Part shown: one piece after another, positions 20,940-32,720 of the stretch
How positions within the stretch are numbered: the stretch's first letter is position 1
Layout of the letters: each line of letters opens with the position of its first letter
Origin: Mytilus edulis
Lineage: Eukaryota; Mollusca; Bivalvia; Mytilida; Mytilidae
Assembly: GCF_963676685.1 (NCBI RefSeq)
Contig: NC_092346.1
Location: 49,753,062-49,817,061 of the forward strand
DNA length: 64,000 nucleotides
Direction of reading: 5' to 3'
Translations under genes and position numbers: made by a program
Notes under the pieces: generated by a model
What the model was told of the DNA's origin: nothing
Seen by the model: only the letters and a program-made list of their open reading frames with translations
The model's database searches: none

Positions 20940-22385
20940 AAACAAAAGTATTTATAAACATGATGATAAGAAATGTTGTTTCGTCTTCCAGTATTGAAAA
21001 AAAACCAAGTGTGTGCACAAAACCTTTCGTTCTATATAATAGAACAAATGTCATTCATCCCATCAAATCTTTCTTTACTGTCAAACTTGTATTAGTATCA
21101 TTAATTAGTTTTCAAAATTGGTTCGCATTTTAAATAACTAAATATCCTTTTTCCTGTACACCCTTTACGTGTCTGACTAGAAACAATATAATATTATTCA
21201 TTGTCCATTAAAATCTAAGAATATTCTTTGTATATAGTAAATGGACTGTTACTCCCTATCCATAGTTTTAGGTGTCAATCTCAGTCGGAAATCCGGTTGA
21301 AATAGAACAAAAGAATCGAAACTCTTTGTTAGAGAAGGCGATAAATGTGTAATGTAATGTTTACTAAAGTGACAAAAAATTTAAAAGTTAATAGAAACAA
21401 ACAAAATTACAATTTTCTTCTTAATAACGAAGTCTTTTATTTTAAAAACACCATTTGCATAAGTTTTCAATTTATCTAGTACATAGTTAAGAAGAACAAT
21501 TAGATATCAGGTCGACAACATGGGTATCTTTCAAGTTGGATGTAGAAAATGCATATCCTCCGATTTCTTTAAAAAAAAAATTACCACGGACGGAAAACAT
21601 ATCAATCTATTAGTTCAGTAATTTTCGTGTCTGCCCTTCTATTATGTGACTCAAGAAAAAATTCCAAAAAATGGGTAACAATAGTATCGAAAAGAGAAAA
21701 TCGAGTGCACCTTTTTATGTTAGGGCGTGTTTGAGTTGAATATTTTGTCTTGATATCGTACAAAGCAAGAATATTTCATACACCGTCTCGCTTCAGATTC
21801 TATCATTTTTATATATCAAAGCTACAGGTTGACTTTATAACTTATAAAAATCACAGTACTAAAAGATGAAATATATGGGTCAAGTGAAATACCTATCTAA
21901 TGAATCACAAAAACAGAGTAGGTGTGTTCGAATAGCTATTCTTTTACTAAAAGTACTTGACGACAGTCTTTCAAGTTGGATGATGAAAATGCATATCTTC
22001 GAAACATTATAATTTTTTGTGTGTGATAACTAGGGTTTATAGTCTTCAACCACTAAAAAAATCTAGTCTGCCCTTCCACGAAATATTTAATTAGAATTTC
22101 ATTAACTGATGCTCATTAGCGAGTTGATACATTTCTCTTATAAAATGCAACTGACACATAAGGATCGTACTGGTGCAATGTTGATAAATTTATTGGTTTC
22201 CAAGAGCAAAATTGGTAGCGCGTCATCCCTACAATGGCTTCCATTTCTACGATTGTGAAAATGAACTGGCGTAATTGGGAGATAATTTTGACGAAGTAGG
22301 ATCCTGACGATCTTAATTATAATGTTTGAAAAAAATTTGCGAGCAAGGCATTTAAACTTTTGATCAACCAGAAATATTATAAACG
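20940..22385. other. Intergenic with a diverged direct repeat
   Basis: No gene is visible. Two diverged copies of a segment (ctttcaagttggatg..gaaaatgcatatc followed later by gtctgccctt) lie at about 21530-21660 and 21966-22085, in the same orientation. Confidence 0.45.
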
Positions 22386-23085
22386 CTCTAAGTCTGCCTC
22401 ATATCTTGACTTAGATCTAGAAATTGACAATGATGGTTGGTTTATAACACAGATATAACAACCTTTTACGACAAAAGAGATTATTCCAGCTTCCCAACTG
22501 TGATCTTTCTAATACGTAGCAACATTCCAACAGCGCCTGCATATGAAGTATACATCTCCAAGTTGAAACTATATTCCAGAGCTTGCATTTCCTATCACGA
22601 TTTCCTTAATAGAGGGGTGTTCCTGACAAGGAACCTATTAAACCAAGAGTTCCTATTGCTGAAGTTGAAATCATCCCTTCGAAAAAATTGACGGACGCCA
22701 TCACGAGTTAGTTGACCATTATAGAATATCTGTTTCACAGATGACAATGGATATGTGAATTGTTCCAATTGTCGTAACCACAATTTCGTCCTAATGTTGT
22801 GACCTTACGAATTAAACTGATCACTGGGTTGGTAATAACACGGACTAATTATTACTACGACGGGTTTCCCATGTGGAGCAGGATCTGCATACCCTTCCAG
22901 AACACCTGAGATCATCACCAGTTTTTAGGTGCGGTTTATGTTGCTCAGTCCCTAGTTTTCTATGTTGTATTTTGAGTACTGCTGTTTGTCGTTTGGTCGT
23001 TTTTCGTTTTTTGCCATGGAATTGTCAGGTGGTTTTTTTTATGACTTTAAATATCCCTATGGTATCTTTCGTCTCTCTTTTATAC
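22386..23085 (+). pseudogene. Decayed Naiad-like RT C-terminus with 3' tail
   Basis: From about 22386 the sequence matches the last third of the RT: SASYLDLDLEIDNDG, then FYDKRDYSSFPTVIF, RSNIPTAPAYEVYIS, RACISYHDFLNRG and LLNQEF, broken by frameshifts. The conserved tail follows from about 22760 (gtggagcaggatctgcatac, ctagttttctatgttgt, ttgccatggaattgtcag, ggtatctttcgtc). The catalytic region is absent. Some protein-like frames running into the tail at 22873-23259 are not genuine. Confidence 0.8.
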
Positions 23086-23089
23086 TTAT

Positions 23090-24414
23090 ATTTTCATTAC
23101 TGTTGTTACACCCCGTCATCAAACACCACTCTTGTGTATTCGTTTAATCATTTACTGCTAGAGAAAAAACACATTGACGTCCATGTTTACATGTATTTTT
23201 GGGGTACCTGTAAAGTGCCCATTCAACGGTCAAACCCGTTTTTTTCGTTAAAAAAATAATAGTTTTCACCATGCACATCACTTATAAACCGGTCGTTGCA
23301 CCTTCTCCGTAGTCAAATTTCGATGAAAAAAAGGATATTTCTTTAATATTCTCGAAAATATAATAACCATTTGACATTTCTAGTATATACACAAGAATGA
23401 ACTCTTCGACGGATTAATCCATTCTACATTGGCACAGCCAAATTCAAAATTCATGGAGAGGGGGAATAGTTATGACCTTTTCAAAACCGACTTTAGCTTA
23501 CAGAAATATTTAAAAAGATCGTGAAAATATTATTTAATAATAATAATAAAATTTCAATAGAAAATGGTAAGTGGCAAGGAGAAACGGTGTCATCTCTGTT
23601 GCACATCAATTGGAAACGAGTTCCATTATTCGTTTGAGTGTCAATCTATCATTGTAAAATAAACATGAGAGGATTAAAATAGAAAAAAAGTTCATGAAAC
23701 CTAGTGGTTTTTAAAGAGTGAAAATAATATTCTTTAAATGTTTTCAAATATTTTTGCAGGTATCTCATAAAACTGAAAAGTTATTTTGCAATATGGATGG
23801 CTGTTGAAGATAGTTTTGATACATTTTGCAATTTCTACCAATGTTTCGCAAAATTAGCGCATCTTTTAACAAAATAATTCAATGCGTTTGAGAAATGTTC
23901 TACATATTGGGTAACTCCTGGTCATTTAAAAAAATTTTTTTTGTCCTGTTTGGAATGGTCTTATTAATTTTTAAGAAAAATACGCAAAACTTGTGTAAAA
24001 ATCTACCGAAGTTGCCTTTTCAACCTCTCTTTAAGTATTTATAATTTGGTAACACATGGACCGTACATGTATTACACTGTCACCTATGAATATTTTTTTC
24101 AATTCAATGCAAAACAACTCTTTTGCAACCACATTTAACACTTTTGTGTAGTCTATTTTTCTATAGGAACACTTTATTTTACAACCAAGGCCAATTGTTA
24201 TTCTAAACACTCTGTAAATGTAAAATAATAGATGTTCTCGTTTTATTCTGGGAGAATAAGCCTTATAGAGAAGAAAAGACGAAATAATGCGTAGCTAATG
24301 AGACAAATAACCATGTATACGACAAAGAAGGATAATTGTTTATCTTTTAGATTATGAGAGTAACCGAAATTGATAGTGATAATCAAAGGTACACTAAAAT
24401 GATTTAAAAAAAAA
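23090..24414. other. Intergenic, no gene recognised
   Basis: AT-rich and stop-dense. The only regular features are an (ATA)n run near 23535 and scattered homopolymers. Confidence 0.4.
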
Positions 24415-24556
24415 TCAATCTAATTAAAATATAGATCTCCGATTTCGTTATACTACGTTACTACATATGTAGTAACGTAGTATAACGAAATCGGAGATCT
24501 ATAATATGTAGTAACGTAGTATAACGAAATCGGAGATCTATATTTTAATTAGATTG
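24415..24556. repeat. Palindromic element with one arm duplicated
   Basis: The left arm (from tcaatctaattaaaatatag through gatctccgatttcgttatac to ctacat) meets its complement at the centre, 24466/24467. The complementary arm is then present twice in tandem (24468-24513 and 24510-24556). The ends TCAATCTAATTAAAATATAG are exact inverted repeats. It has no coding capacity. The duplicated arm suggests template switching during replication of a hairpin. Confidence 0.85.
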
Positions 24557-24639
24557 AAAAAAAATCTCTTTAAAGTACAACTGAGTAAAAAAAAAGTAAG
24601 TTCATTGCTTAAATCAAGAAAAACTCGTCCCAAAGAGAT

Positions 24640-25665
24640 ACCTGCAGCTACTAGTGTACATATTCTATACATGATAACTTCATATTTTGAGCAAACATCA
24701 GTCGGGTTTTAGAAAGAAAGATTCGACTAATCATCTATGATGGAAGAATCTGGAACAAAGTAATACGGTACTATTTGTGATTTGTGAAATCTCAAAAACA
24801 TTTGATCGCTTTTGGCACAAGGAACTATTATAGTACACCTAGAAAATATGGGACAAAGAGAATCTTCTAAACTGGATCAAACGTGATCTATCAGATAGGC
24901 AACAAAGGGTGGTTATAAATGGATATTTCGTTCGAAATGGAGAACAGTAAATGATGGTGTTTCTCAAGGTTCTATTTTAGGTACTTTCTTATTTCTATTG
25001 TTTGTCAATGATATAGTCGAGCTTAAGATCAAACTTTTTTAGATTATATTGCTTATACTGTATTGTTGATGATGAGATGTCTGCTACTGAGTATGATTAT
25101 CTAACTGATTAGGATCTATATTCTTGAAGTATTGGTCTTCTAACTGGGGTTTGAATTTTACTTTTAATGATACCAAAATCAAATCTGTTTTTTTTTAACA
25201 ACAAAAAACAATTCTGATATTGCATCACTGTACATATGAATAAAATTCCCTTTGACATTTTTTCTAAGCTTAAACACTTGGACCTATGAATACTTTTTTT
25301 TTTTGCAAATGTCAAGTGGGCAGTTCATATTTAGATAAATGTTTATTAATTCCTGTAAGCGCATTAATATCATGGCATGAGATATCTAAAAACAAATAAG
25401 ACTGACAGAGATACCTTAAAAAAACACTTTATCTCGGCTTTATAAGACCCATTATGGAATGGGAATATCATTAGAGATAACTGCAGCCAGGAAGAACCTG
25501 ATTTTTTTTATTCAGTCAAAAAAGATGTTGCTCGAATAATAACTGGTCTAAGAAAGGGCACACTGGGTGAACAAATTATAGAAAGAATTTGAATGGGATT
25601 TCCCAGGCCTCAGACTATAGAAGAACAGAAAATAATTTATTATATTGTAATATTGTCTTATCTGG
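24640..25665 (+). pseudogene. Decayed LINE reverse transcriptase
   Basis: Across shifting frames the order of LINE RT motifs is clear. QSGFRKKDST lies near 24700, FDRFWHKELL near 24805, NWIKRDLSDRQQRVVING near 24880 and VNDGVSQGSILG near 24955. The last is the equivalent of GVPQGSILGPLLF, and LLFVNDI follows it. A C-terminal region with VARIITG.RKGT then appears near 25530-25570. Many stops and frameshifts make it nonfunctional. The motif style fits CR1- or Jockey-group elements, but the clade is uncertain. Confidence 0.75.
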
Positions 25666-25689
25666 TAAGATCCCATATAAATGACTAAG

Positions 25690-25905
25690 GCTCATTTGAG
25701 GGGTGGTCTGAGAGGCCCTGATCCCGAAATCCCGGGCTTAAAAACATGAAATCCCGAGGTGCGTATTTTAACGAAATTCATATCCCGACATCCCGAAATT
25801 TAAAAAAAATTATTCCCGCACCTCGTAAAGATCAATCCCGAAATCCCGAGCTTAGAAACACCCGATCCCGACGTCCCGAATAAGTCATGCCTCCCTCTAA
25901 TCTCC
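25690..25905. repeat. Degenerate ATCCCGAAATCCCG repeat
   Basis: The motif atcccgaaatcccg and variants (atcccgacatcccg, atcccgacgtcccg) recur about eight times in 200 bases, giving a locally C-rich patch. It has no coding sense. Confidence 0.7.
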
Positions 25906-25940
25906 ACCCTACTTTCTTTTTGGCCACTTTCAACAATAAA

Positions 25941-26236
25941 TTTGTATGCCCCATTTATGGGAATTATGGTTTCTAGTCTGTTCGTCCGTTCGTTCGTTCG
26001 TACGTCCGTCCTTCTGTCCGGCTTCAGGTTAAAGTATTTGTCGAGGTAGTTTTTGATGAAGTTGAAGTTCAACCAACTCGAAACTTAGTAGATATGTTCC
26101 CTATGATATGATCTTTCTAATTTTAATCCCAAATTAGAGATTTTACCCATTTCACGGTCCACTAAACATAGTAAATGAAAGTGCCGATGTGGCATCCGTA
26201 TCTGACTATGGACACATTCTTGTTTCCACATGTTTT
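25941..26236 (+). mobile_element. Diverged ATGCCCCACC-family hairpin repeat
   Basis: The head (gtatgccccatttatgggaa), a GTTCGTTCGTTCGTCC microsatellite, the body (ggcttcaggttaaagtattt, tttgatgaagttgaagttca, cacggtccactaaacat) and the tail (gtggcatccg, hairpin, acacattcttgttt) match the cleaner copy at 53537-53850 in order. Confidence 0.75.
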
Positions 26237-26587
26237 ACTTATTTCAATATATATGCAACTGGTATAACCCCTTAGATAGTAAATTTTTCAGAAAAAAGTA
26301 GAGAGAATACAGTGAGTCTCTGTATATTATAGTAGTATAATCGTAGTTTACAGGCGGATAAACGCGAAAACATAATTGTCTCTAAGGAGGTATAATAGTT
26401 GTGGTTTTTGCGATCTAATACCCATGATATGGAGAACGCTCTGATTGGCTTATTTATTTTTCATTTTTGTAATCTATCATACGATTGGTTGTTCTTGTGC
26501 ATGTTTAAAAACGGAAGTCTTATCTATGACCAAAAGTCAGTCTGATAACGGAAACAATATCCGGACACCTATTTTGTCGATTTTCTC

Positions 26588-26705
26588 ACAGGCACTTGTC
26601 TCAGAATTTTTTTTCCTATATACCTTATTATAACACCTTATTATACGTATTAAACGTGTTATAATAAGGTATATAGGAAATTTTTATTCTGAGACAAGTG
26701 CCTGT
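26588..26705. mobile_element. 118-bp palindromic MITE
   Basis: The arms 26588-26636 and 26656-26705 are inverted complements beginning ACAGGCACTTGTCTCAGAAT. The loop is about 19 bases. No exact target duplication is visible. It is a miniature foldback with no coding capacity. Confidence 0.8.
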
Positions 26706-26719
26706 GGTTTTTCTCCCAA

Positions 26720-27339
26720 CTGAAATAACTCAATCTGAATAATCATAAGAACGGATGACAAATGCGACTATGCATGTTACCTAAAGAACACAGAGGCATG
26801 ATGATTAATTTATTGTGGAAAGAAGAGAAGCGACACATAAAATGAGGTCTTCTCGTTTAATAGTATAGATATTTATTTACTTTTTGGTTCGTTTTGTTTG
26901 AACATTTTACTTTGGTGTTAGTCGTATCTGAGTGGTTCTCTGCAAGAACCTACCGGAGTAAAACTATTCTTCTAACAGATCATATTTCAAAACAAACATT
27001 TTAGGGAACATGACCACGCGGGACTAGGAATGAAAACCAGAAGATATGAATTTTGTACAAAAACTCCAATTAAGAGAGGTAGAAATAAATTTATCTATAA
27101 AATACAGACGCAAAAGATATTCGTTTGCACATAAAAAGTATCAACATCTTTGGTAGAATGTGTTTACTTATCGTTAAAATTTGTCGTATCGCCTGACGGT
27201 TCTCCTGTTCGCTTTGACAAAGACTTTGCCTCTTTGGTCTATCTATAAAAATATTTCATAAAATTGCAAGAAAAAAAACAATAATATTCTGTCGTTTGTA
27301 GTGGTACATAATAGATTGATCGACATATATTCCAATGTT
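26720..27339. other. Spacer upstream of the LTR retrotransposon
   Basis: There is no gene or repeat terminus. It ends at the TAGG target copy that precedes the LTR. Confidence 0.45.
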
Positions 27340-27343
27340 TAGG

Positions 27344-28404
27344 TGTAGCCAGGTGTATAGTGAGGCTGATAGAAAGTGACATATTTGATGATAAGATCTT
27401 TATTGTTTTACTAGTTAACAAAGGTGGCAGGTAGTCCTGCAAATACACAAAAAGAAGGTTTTTATAATACAATTGTCTACATGTAGAACACAACTTCAGT
27501 TATAATGTACACTATAATGTAAATGATATCAGCAAAATACATAGTTACAATAATTTGCTTGCCTTAGCCAATATTACTCAGTATTAATACCAATAACTCT
27601 TGTATACATTTAATATGACAAAGTATGGTTTATATGCAGTAAATATTGCTTAAATCATTTCATTAACTCTCTTTCATATTCAAAATGAAGTTTACTTAAT
27701 CAAAACACTCATTTAAATTGAATTACAAAATATTGTTAAACATGCGTTCCATAACAAGACACATTAATGTTAAACAGGCTTTCCATAGTTTTTATAGCAA
27801 ATAGCTCTCGTTTGTGTACAAAATAAATGTTAATTAAACTTTACAGAAGTGAACACGGATGGTTATTGTTCCATCATTATAGATGCATGTGATTAATATA
27901 CCAAAACAATTATTTAACAATGAAAAATACAATGTTTATGCAACAAAAACAACTAACCTAAATTATAGTATTCTACGTGACATAAATTATGTGTCACATA
28001 ATTACAGAAGATATAATATGATATGTTTGTCAGTATTATTAATTCATAGTGCTGCTGTATACACCGATAATGATACAAAAATATGGAAATACGTCGGCAA
28101 TGGTTTGCCGTATGAATATTGTTTGTTTTGATGTGTTTATCATGTTTATATATGTGTTGAAGACTTTACACAAACAATAAAAGCAATTTATAATAATATA
28201 AAGGCCAGGAAATAATTAATACAATAATAATTTACCTGTAGATGGTATAAAAAGGCTTATTTTAAGACGTTTCTTTCATTCATTCCAGCGTTATCATAAG
28301 TGCATATTAATACGTCATCAAAACGGTGGTTCCGGTTACAATAAAAATAGAAAATTACCGGTTACACATGAATAAATTCCGGAATCATAAGTGACTTGCT
28401 CACA
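27344..28404 (-). repeat. 3' LTR of the Ty3/gypsy element
   Basis: It is 1061 bp with TG...CA borders and essentially identical to the other LTR. An 82-codon frame inside it appears in both LTRs and is noncoding by all other signs. Confidence 0.95.
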
Positions 28405-28406
28405 TA

Positions 28407-28416
28407 CTCCCCTGCT
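28407..28416 (-). promoter_or_regulatory. Polypurine tract (plus-strand primer site)
   Basis: On the minus strand the run AGCAGGGGAG lies two bases before the 3' LTR start. That is where second-strand synthesis is primed in LTR retroelements. Confidence 0.8.
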
Positions 28417-28878
28417 TATAAAAGTAACGTCCTCGTTACTGCAACCATAACACAAAAAGTACAATTTTACAGTATAGGACTCAATTTCAAAATATGATAC
28501 AACTCATAATCATAATAAAACACACACACACACAAAAATAATTTCTTACTAGCAAGGTGTGATTATCTTTAACTTCAAATGCAATTACAAGTTATCTTTG
28601 ACTAGAACTTGACTTCAAAACCTTCAATGCAATAACAGATTTACACAAAAAGGAAAAAATCAGCAAAAAGTCCAATTTTAAAGTGTCAAGAAAATAAAAA
28701 AATTCAAACAGGCACCTTTTAAAAATGAATTAAACAATTAATCAAATAGCATTAGCAAACAACCTTGACTAGAAATGGTAACGTTCACCCCTTTAAAAGT
28801 CATTAAACATTTTACATTGGTACAATATAAAAAAAATATTTGATTGTCAAAAATTTTCAAAGGCATGAATATACAATT
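28417..28878 (-). other. Noncoding 3' internal region of the retrotransposon
   Basis: About 460 bases lie between the pol stop and the polypurine tract. They are AT-rich, with a (CA)n run near 28520 and no env-like frame. Confidence 0.7.
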
Positions 28879-31800
28879 TTAAACAGTCGATCTTGGTTCA
28901 TTATAAACATTTGAGTGTTCACCAAAGTTAGTTCTGTTTGATCGTCTCAGCTGTCGGTATCCGTTGTATCCAACTGCAATAGGGTCTTCGTCTGAACTAC
29001 TGTCACTGTCTGTTTGTGACTTGAATTTGCACACTTGTAAATTAGTTCTATTTTCGACGCGAGGTTGTCCAGATTTATCAATTGGTTCAATGAGATAAAC
29101 ATGACGGTCAGCGTCTAAGCACTTTATCACTTGATATTGTAAAGAATTCCACTTGTCCTGAATTTTATTTCGGCCTTGTACTCTATTACGAATAAGTACT
29201 CGAGTACCAACTTCAAGTTTATGTTCGGACGCTTTTGTGTTATGAGCTTTCTCTCGTAAAACAGCTTCTTTCCTTAAGTGCTCCCCTGCTTTTTCATACG
29301 CAATCTTCATTTTATTAAGATGTTCAGAGACATACTCATGTCTATTGTCACTAATATTTTCATCATCTTCAAAGTCAAAAAGAGAGTCAACAGGTAGTCT
29401 AGGCTGTCTACCCATCATAAGATAAAACGGAGAAAACCCTGTAGACGCATGAACTGTTGAGTTGTATGTAAAGATTAATTCTGGAAGAAAGTTTGGCCAT
29501 TGTTGTTTCTGTTTTGGTGTTAGTGTTCGAAGGAGGTCATGTAATGTTCGATTAAACCTTTCACACTGACCATTACCTTGTGGGTGATAAGGAGTAGTTC
29601 TGCTCTTTTTGATGTTGTAAATATTGCAAAGCTCACTAATAAGTTCAGATTCGAAGTTCCTCCCCTGATCCGAATGGATACGTTCGGGTATTCCATAACG
29701 CATGAACCATGATGAAACTAGTACTTTGGCCGTAGATGCTGCAGTTTGATTTCGTGTCGGAATTGCTGCTGTAAATTTCGAAAATACATCTGTTATTACT
29801 AATACATTTTCTCTACCATCACTTGCTGGTTCTAGAATAGTAAAATCTATAGCTAGGATTTCATTTGGTTTGCTTGCTAACAAGTGACTCATTGGAACTG
29901 ATATGCGCGGACATGGCATCTTTGCAACATTACAACGTTCGCATGTCTTGCAGTAATTGTCGATATCTTTGAACATTCCTGTCCAGTAACATCTTGAACG
30001 AATCAAGCTTGTTGTCCTTTCTATTCCTTGATGACCTGCTTGTTCATGTAACATTTCTAACACTTGCTTTTGTAAAGCCTCTGGTACAACGAATTGATGT
30101 GTTTCACCTTGTTGTGGATCAATCACTTTTCTATAAAGAATCCCTTTCTTGAGAAACATTCTGTCCTTTTGACGTAACATAGATATTACTTTAGGTGACT
30201 CTTTCATTCGCTCACTTGATGACGGTTTTCTTTGTTCATTGAAGTATACCAAAAACTGTTTAATCGTATTGTCAATATTTTGCATTAGTTTCATGTCAAT
30301 GTTACTATATCTAGGTAATGCACTAACTTCATTACATAACGCTTGTAATATTCCATCCTTGTTAGGCTGTTCATGTTTCTTCTCAACTTCATATTCGATT
30401 GATTCTACGGTTCTCTGATATGCTATAACACGTAAATCGGTCGGTACATCTGTCGTGTAACTGGGTAATCGTGATAAAGCATCAGCGGCGCCATTTAATT
30501 TTCCAGAACGGTATGAAATTGTAAAGTTGAACTGAGCTAACTGAGCTGCCCATCGTTGTTCCACTGCTGCTAGTTTCCCGCTAGTTTGTAAATGTGACAG
30601 AGGATTGTTGTCTGTTATAATTTCAAACTTAGAACCAAGTAAGTAGTCTTTCAATTTTTCAGTTACTGCCCATTTGACGGCTAATAGTTCAAGTTTAGCA
30701 GAACTATAATTGGCATCATTTCGTTCACTAGGCCTAAGTGTGCGGCTAGCATAGGCTATTACACGGAGATCTTTTCCTTGTTTTTGCATTAAAACTGCTC
30801 CAAGTCCTCTGAAACTAGCATCAGTTTCTAAAATAAATTCAGATTTATAATCTGCAAACCCTAATATAGGTGAAGTTGTCAGCTTCTCTTTTAGATGTGT
30901 AAATGCGTAGGAGCATTCCTCTGTCCATGAAAGTTGCATTTGTTTGTTTGACTTCTGTTTTGTCTTTTCCTTGTTACAAACACTGATAAGATGATATAAA
31001 GGTCTAGCTACGTGTGCAAACTTCGGAACGAATCTACGATAATAACTCGCAAATCCAAGAAAAGAGCGCAAGTCCTTTACAGTCTCTGGTTGCGGCCATT
31101 TCTTTACAACATCCACTTTGTCTTGATCGGTTGCGATGCCATCTGAAGATATAATGTAACCTAGATATTTTACTTGTTCTTTGAAAAAATGACATTTCTT
31201 TCCTTTTAGTTTCAAGTTATGTTCTTTTAGCTTCGTTAGCACTTTATCTAATCTTGTCAAATGTTCTTCTATCGTTGAAGAGTAAATGATCAAATCATCT
31301 AGGTATATGAGCAAAATTTGGAAGACAGAATCATTAAAAATGTGCTGCATCAACCGTTGAAATGTGGCTGGACTGTTGCACAATCCGAATGGCATTCTAG
31401 TATATTCAAATAACCCAAATGGTGTACTGAAAGCAGTTTTCTGTTGGTCATCGGGGTGCATTGCAATCTGGTGAAAACCACTGGCAAGGTCCAAAGTACT
31501 AAAATATTTTGCTCCATGAAGTGCATCCAAAGTCTCATCTATCCGTGGTAGCGGAAATGCGTCACGGACTGTCTTAAGGTTCAACTTCCGGTAATCAACG
31601 CATAGGCGTATAGTCTGGTCCTTTTTCCTTGCGACAACAATTGGGGCCGCATACGGACTAATACTTTCTTTTATGATATTTTTCGCCAAAAGGTCTTTGA
31701 TATGCGTTTTAACTTCTTCGTACTGACTTGGTGGTATACGTCTATAAGGCTGAGCTACTGGTTTATCATCAGACAACTTAATTTGATGTTGCATAGTAGT

Positions 31801-32658
31801 GGTGTATCCTAGATCTAATTCTTCGGATATGAACACATCTTGATGCTTCTCGATCAAATCCACTATTTTCTGTTTTTCAGTTTCGCTACAGTTTAATTCT
31901 TTTAAAAAGTCCACAGAAATGTCTTGTTTAGAATTGATTTCATTAATTTCAGCTTTTAAAACTATTGTTTCTTCATTATCATTGGTTTTAAAAAATTCTA
32001 CTTCTGATTCCTCTTGGTTTACCAAACAAGTTACTTCTCTTATAACACCAATCCTAGTATTTGGTTTTAGCCATAAATCAGATGATTTTAAATTTGCTAT
32101 CCTCACCGGATATCGGTTTCTTTCTGTAGTTGACACAGAGTCAATTACCATAACTTCTGTATTTCTAGATAATGGTTCAATGTTTATAATTTTGTCCTTT
32201 GACCTTGTCTGTGTTGGTCCTACAACTGTTACAATACTAACAGAATTAGCTGGTACACAAATTTCAGAACTTCCGGCTACTCTTGCAAATCCCTTAATTT
32301 CAGAATGTTCTGGTTTAATTGAGTTGTTTATAGTTTTGAAAAGATCCATACATTGAGATATTATGTTCATACCAATAAGGCCAGACGAGTCCTTCCTGTT
32401 TACTCCAGGAGAATCCTTTAAAATCAAAATTCCTCTGTCCCTAATAGTTTCACCAAATAAAGGTAAGTATACATCTGTTTCTATATATCCAACGTACGGA
32501 ATGTCTAATCCATTGGCTGCCCTAAGCCGAAGCCAACTCTTATCTTGATGCAATTCAAAATTTGACTTTAACATCTTATTGAAAAACGATTCGGAAATAG
32601 TACTAACCATTGATCCAGTATCTAAAATACATGATACAACAACATCTCCAATTTTCAT
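28879..32658 (-). CDS. pol: Pol polyprotein of Ty3/gypsy element (PR-RT-RNaseH-IN)
   Basis: There are 1259 uninterrupted codons from the first ATG; the frame is open back to 32760, where it overlaps gag. The aspartic protease has ILDTGSMVS (residues 10-18 from the ATG). The RT has LCVDYRKLN, MPFGLCNSPATFQR and the catalytic LIYLDDLIIYS (about residue 452). RNase H has LETDASFRGLGAVL (about 610). Integrase has the H-H-C-C zinc domain (HQGIERTTSLI, then CKTCERC, about 873-908) and a DDE core: D in LAIDFTILEP, D in HSDQGRNFES (about 995) and E in NGQCERFNRTL (about 1026). The C-terminus is a short basic/acidic tail without a visible chromodomain. It is probably made only by -1 frameshifting from gag. 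All catalytic residues are present. Confidence 0.97.
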   Translation of the reverse strand: MKIGDVVVSCILDTGSMVSTISESFFNKMLKSNFELHQDKSWLRLRAANGLDIPYVGYIETDVYLPLFGETIRDRGILILKDSPGVNRKDSSGLIGMNIISQCMDLFKTINNSIKPEHSEIKGFARVAGSSEICVPANSVSIVTVVGPTQTRSKDKIINIEPLSRNTEVMVIDSVSTTERNRYPVRIANLKSSDLWLKPNTRIGVIREVTCLVNQEESEVEFFKTNDNEETIVLKAEINEINSKQDISVDFLKELNCSETEKQKIVDLIEKHQDVFISEELDLGYTTTMQHQIKLSDDKPVAQPYRRIPPSQYEEVKTHIKDLLAKNIIKESISPYAAPIVVARKKDQTIRLCVDYRKLNLKTVRDAFPLPRIDETLDALHGAKYFSTLDLASGFHQIAMHPDDQQKTAFSTPFGLFEYTRMPFGLCNSPATFQRLMQHIFNDSVFQILLIYLDDLIIYSSTIEEHLTRLDKVLTKLKEHNLKLKGKKCHFFKEQVKYLGYIISSDGIATDQDKVDVVKKWPQPETVKDLRSFLGFASYYRRFVPKFAHVARPLYHLISVCNKEKTKQKSNKQMQLSWTEECSYAFTHLKEKLTTSPILGFADYKSEFILETDASFRGLGAVLMQKQGKDLRVIAYASRTLRPSERNDANYSSAKLELLAVKWAVTEKLKDYLLGSKFEIITDNNPLSHLQTSGKLAAVEQRWAAQLAQFNFTISYRSGKLNGAADALSRLPSYTTDVPTDLRVIAYQRTVESIEYEVEKKHEQPNKDGILQALCNEVSALPRYSNIDMKLMQNIDNTIKQFLVYFNEQRKPSSSERMKESPKVISMLRQKDRMFLKKGILYRKVIDPQQGETHQFVVPEALQKQVLEMLHEQAGHQGIERTTSLIRSRCYWTGMFKDIDNYCKTCERCNVAKMPCPRISVPMSHLLASKPNEILAIDFTILEPASDGRENVLVITDVFSKFTAAIPTRNQTAASTAKVLVSSWFMRYGIPERIHSDQGRNFESELISELCNIYNIKKSRTTPYHPQGNGQCERFNRTLHDLLRTLTPKQKQQWPNFLPELIFTYNSTVHASTGFSPFYLMMGRQPRLPVDSLFDFEDDENISDNRHEYVSEHLNKMKIAYEKAGEHLRKEAVLREKAHNTKASEHKLEVGTRVLIRNRVQGRNKIQDKWNSLQYQVIKCLDADRHVYLIEPIDKSGQPRVENRTNLQVCKFKSQTDSDSSSDEDPIAVGYNGYRQLRRSNRTNFGEHSNVYNEPRSTV

Positions 32659-32720
32659 GTCAACAATAGGACTACTTCCAACGGATTTCTTAACAAGGGA
32701 CGAGCCATTTGTACCAGCGC

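Noticed and set aside
22873..23259. 128-codon frame starting MEQDLHTLPEHL
   Set aside because: It lies in the conserved noncoding tail of the Penelope-like element; its counterpart in the 3740-4051 tail reads out of frame with different stops.
27883..28131. 82-codon frame present identically in both LTRs
   Set aside because: LTRs are noncoding regulatory repeats, and no related protein is recognised.
31919..32356. 145-codon frame on the plus strand
   Set aside because: It is antisense to the intact pol gene of the Ty3/gypsy element and is a shadow of its codon structure.
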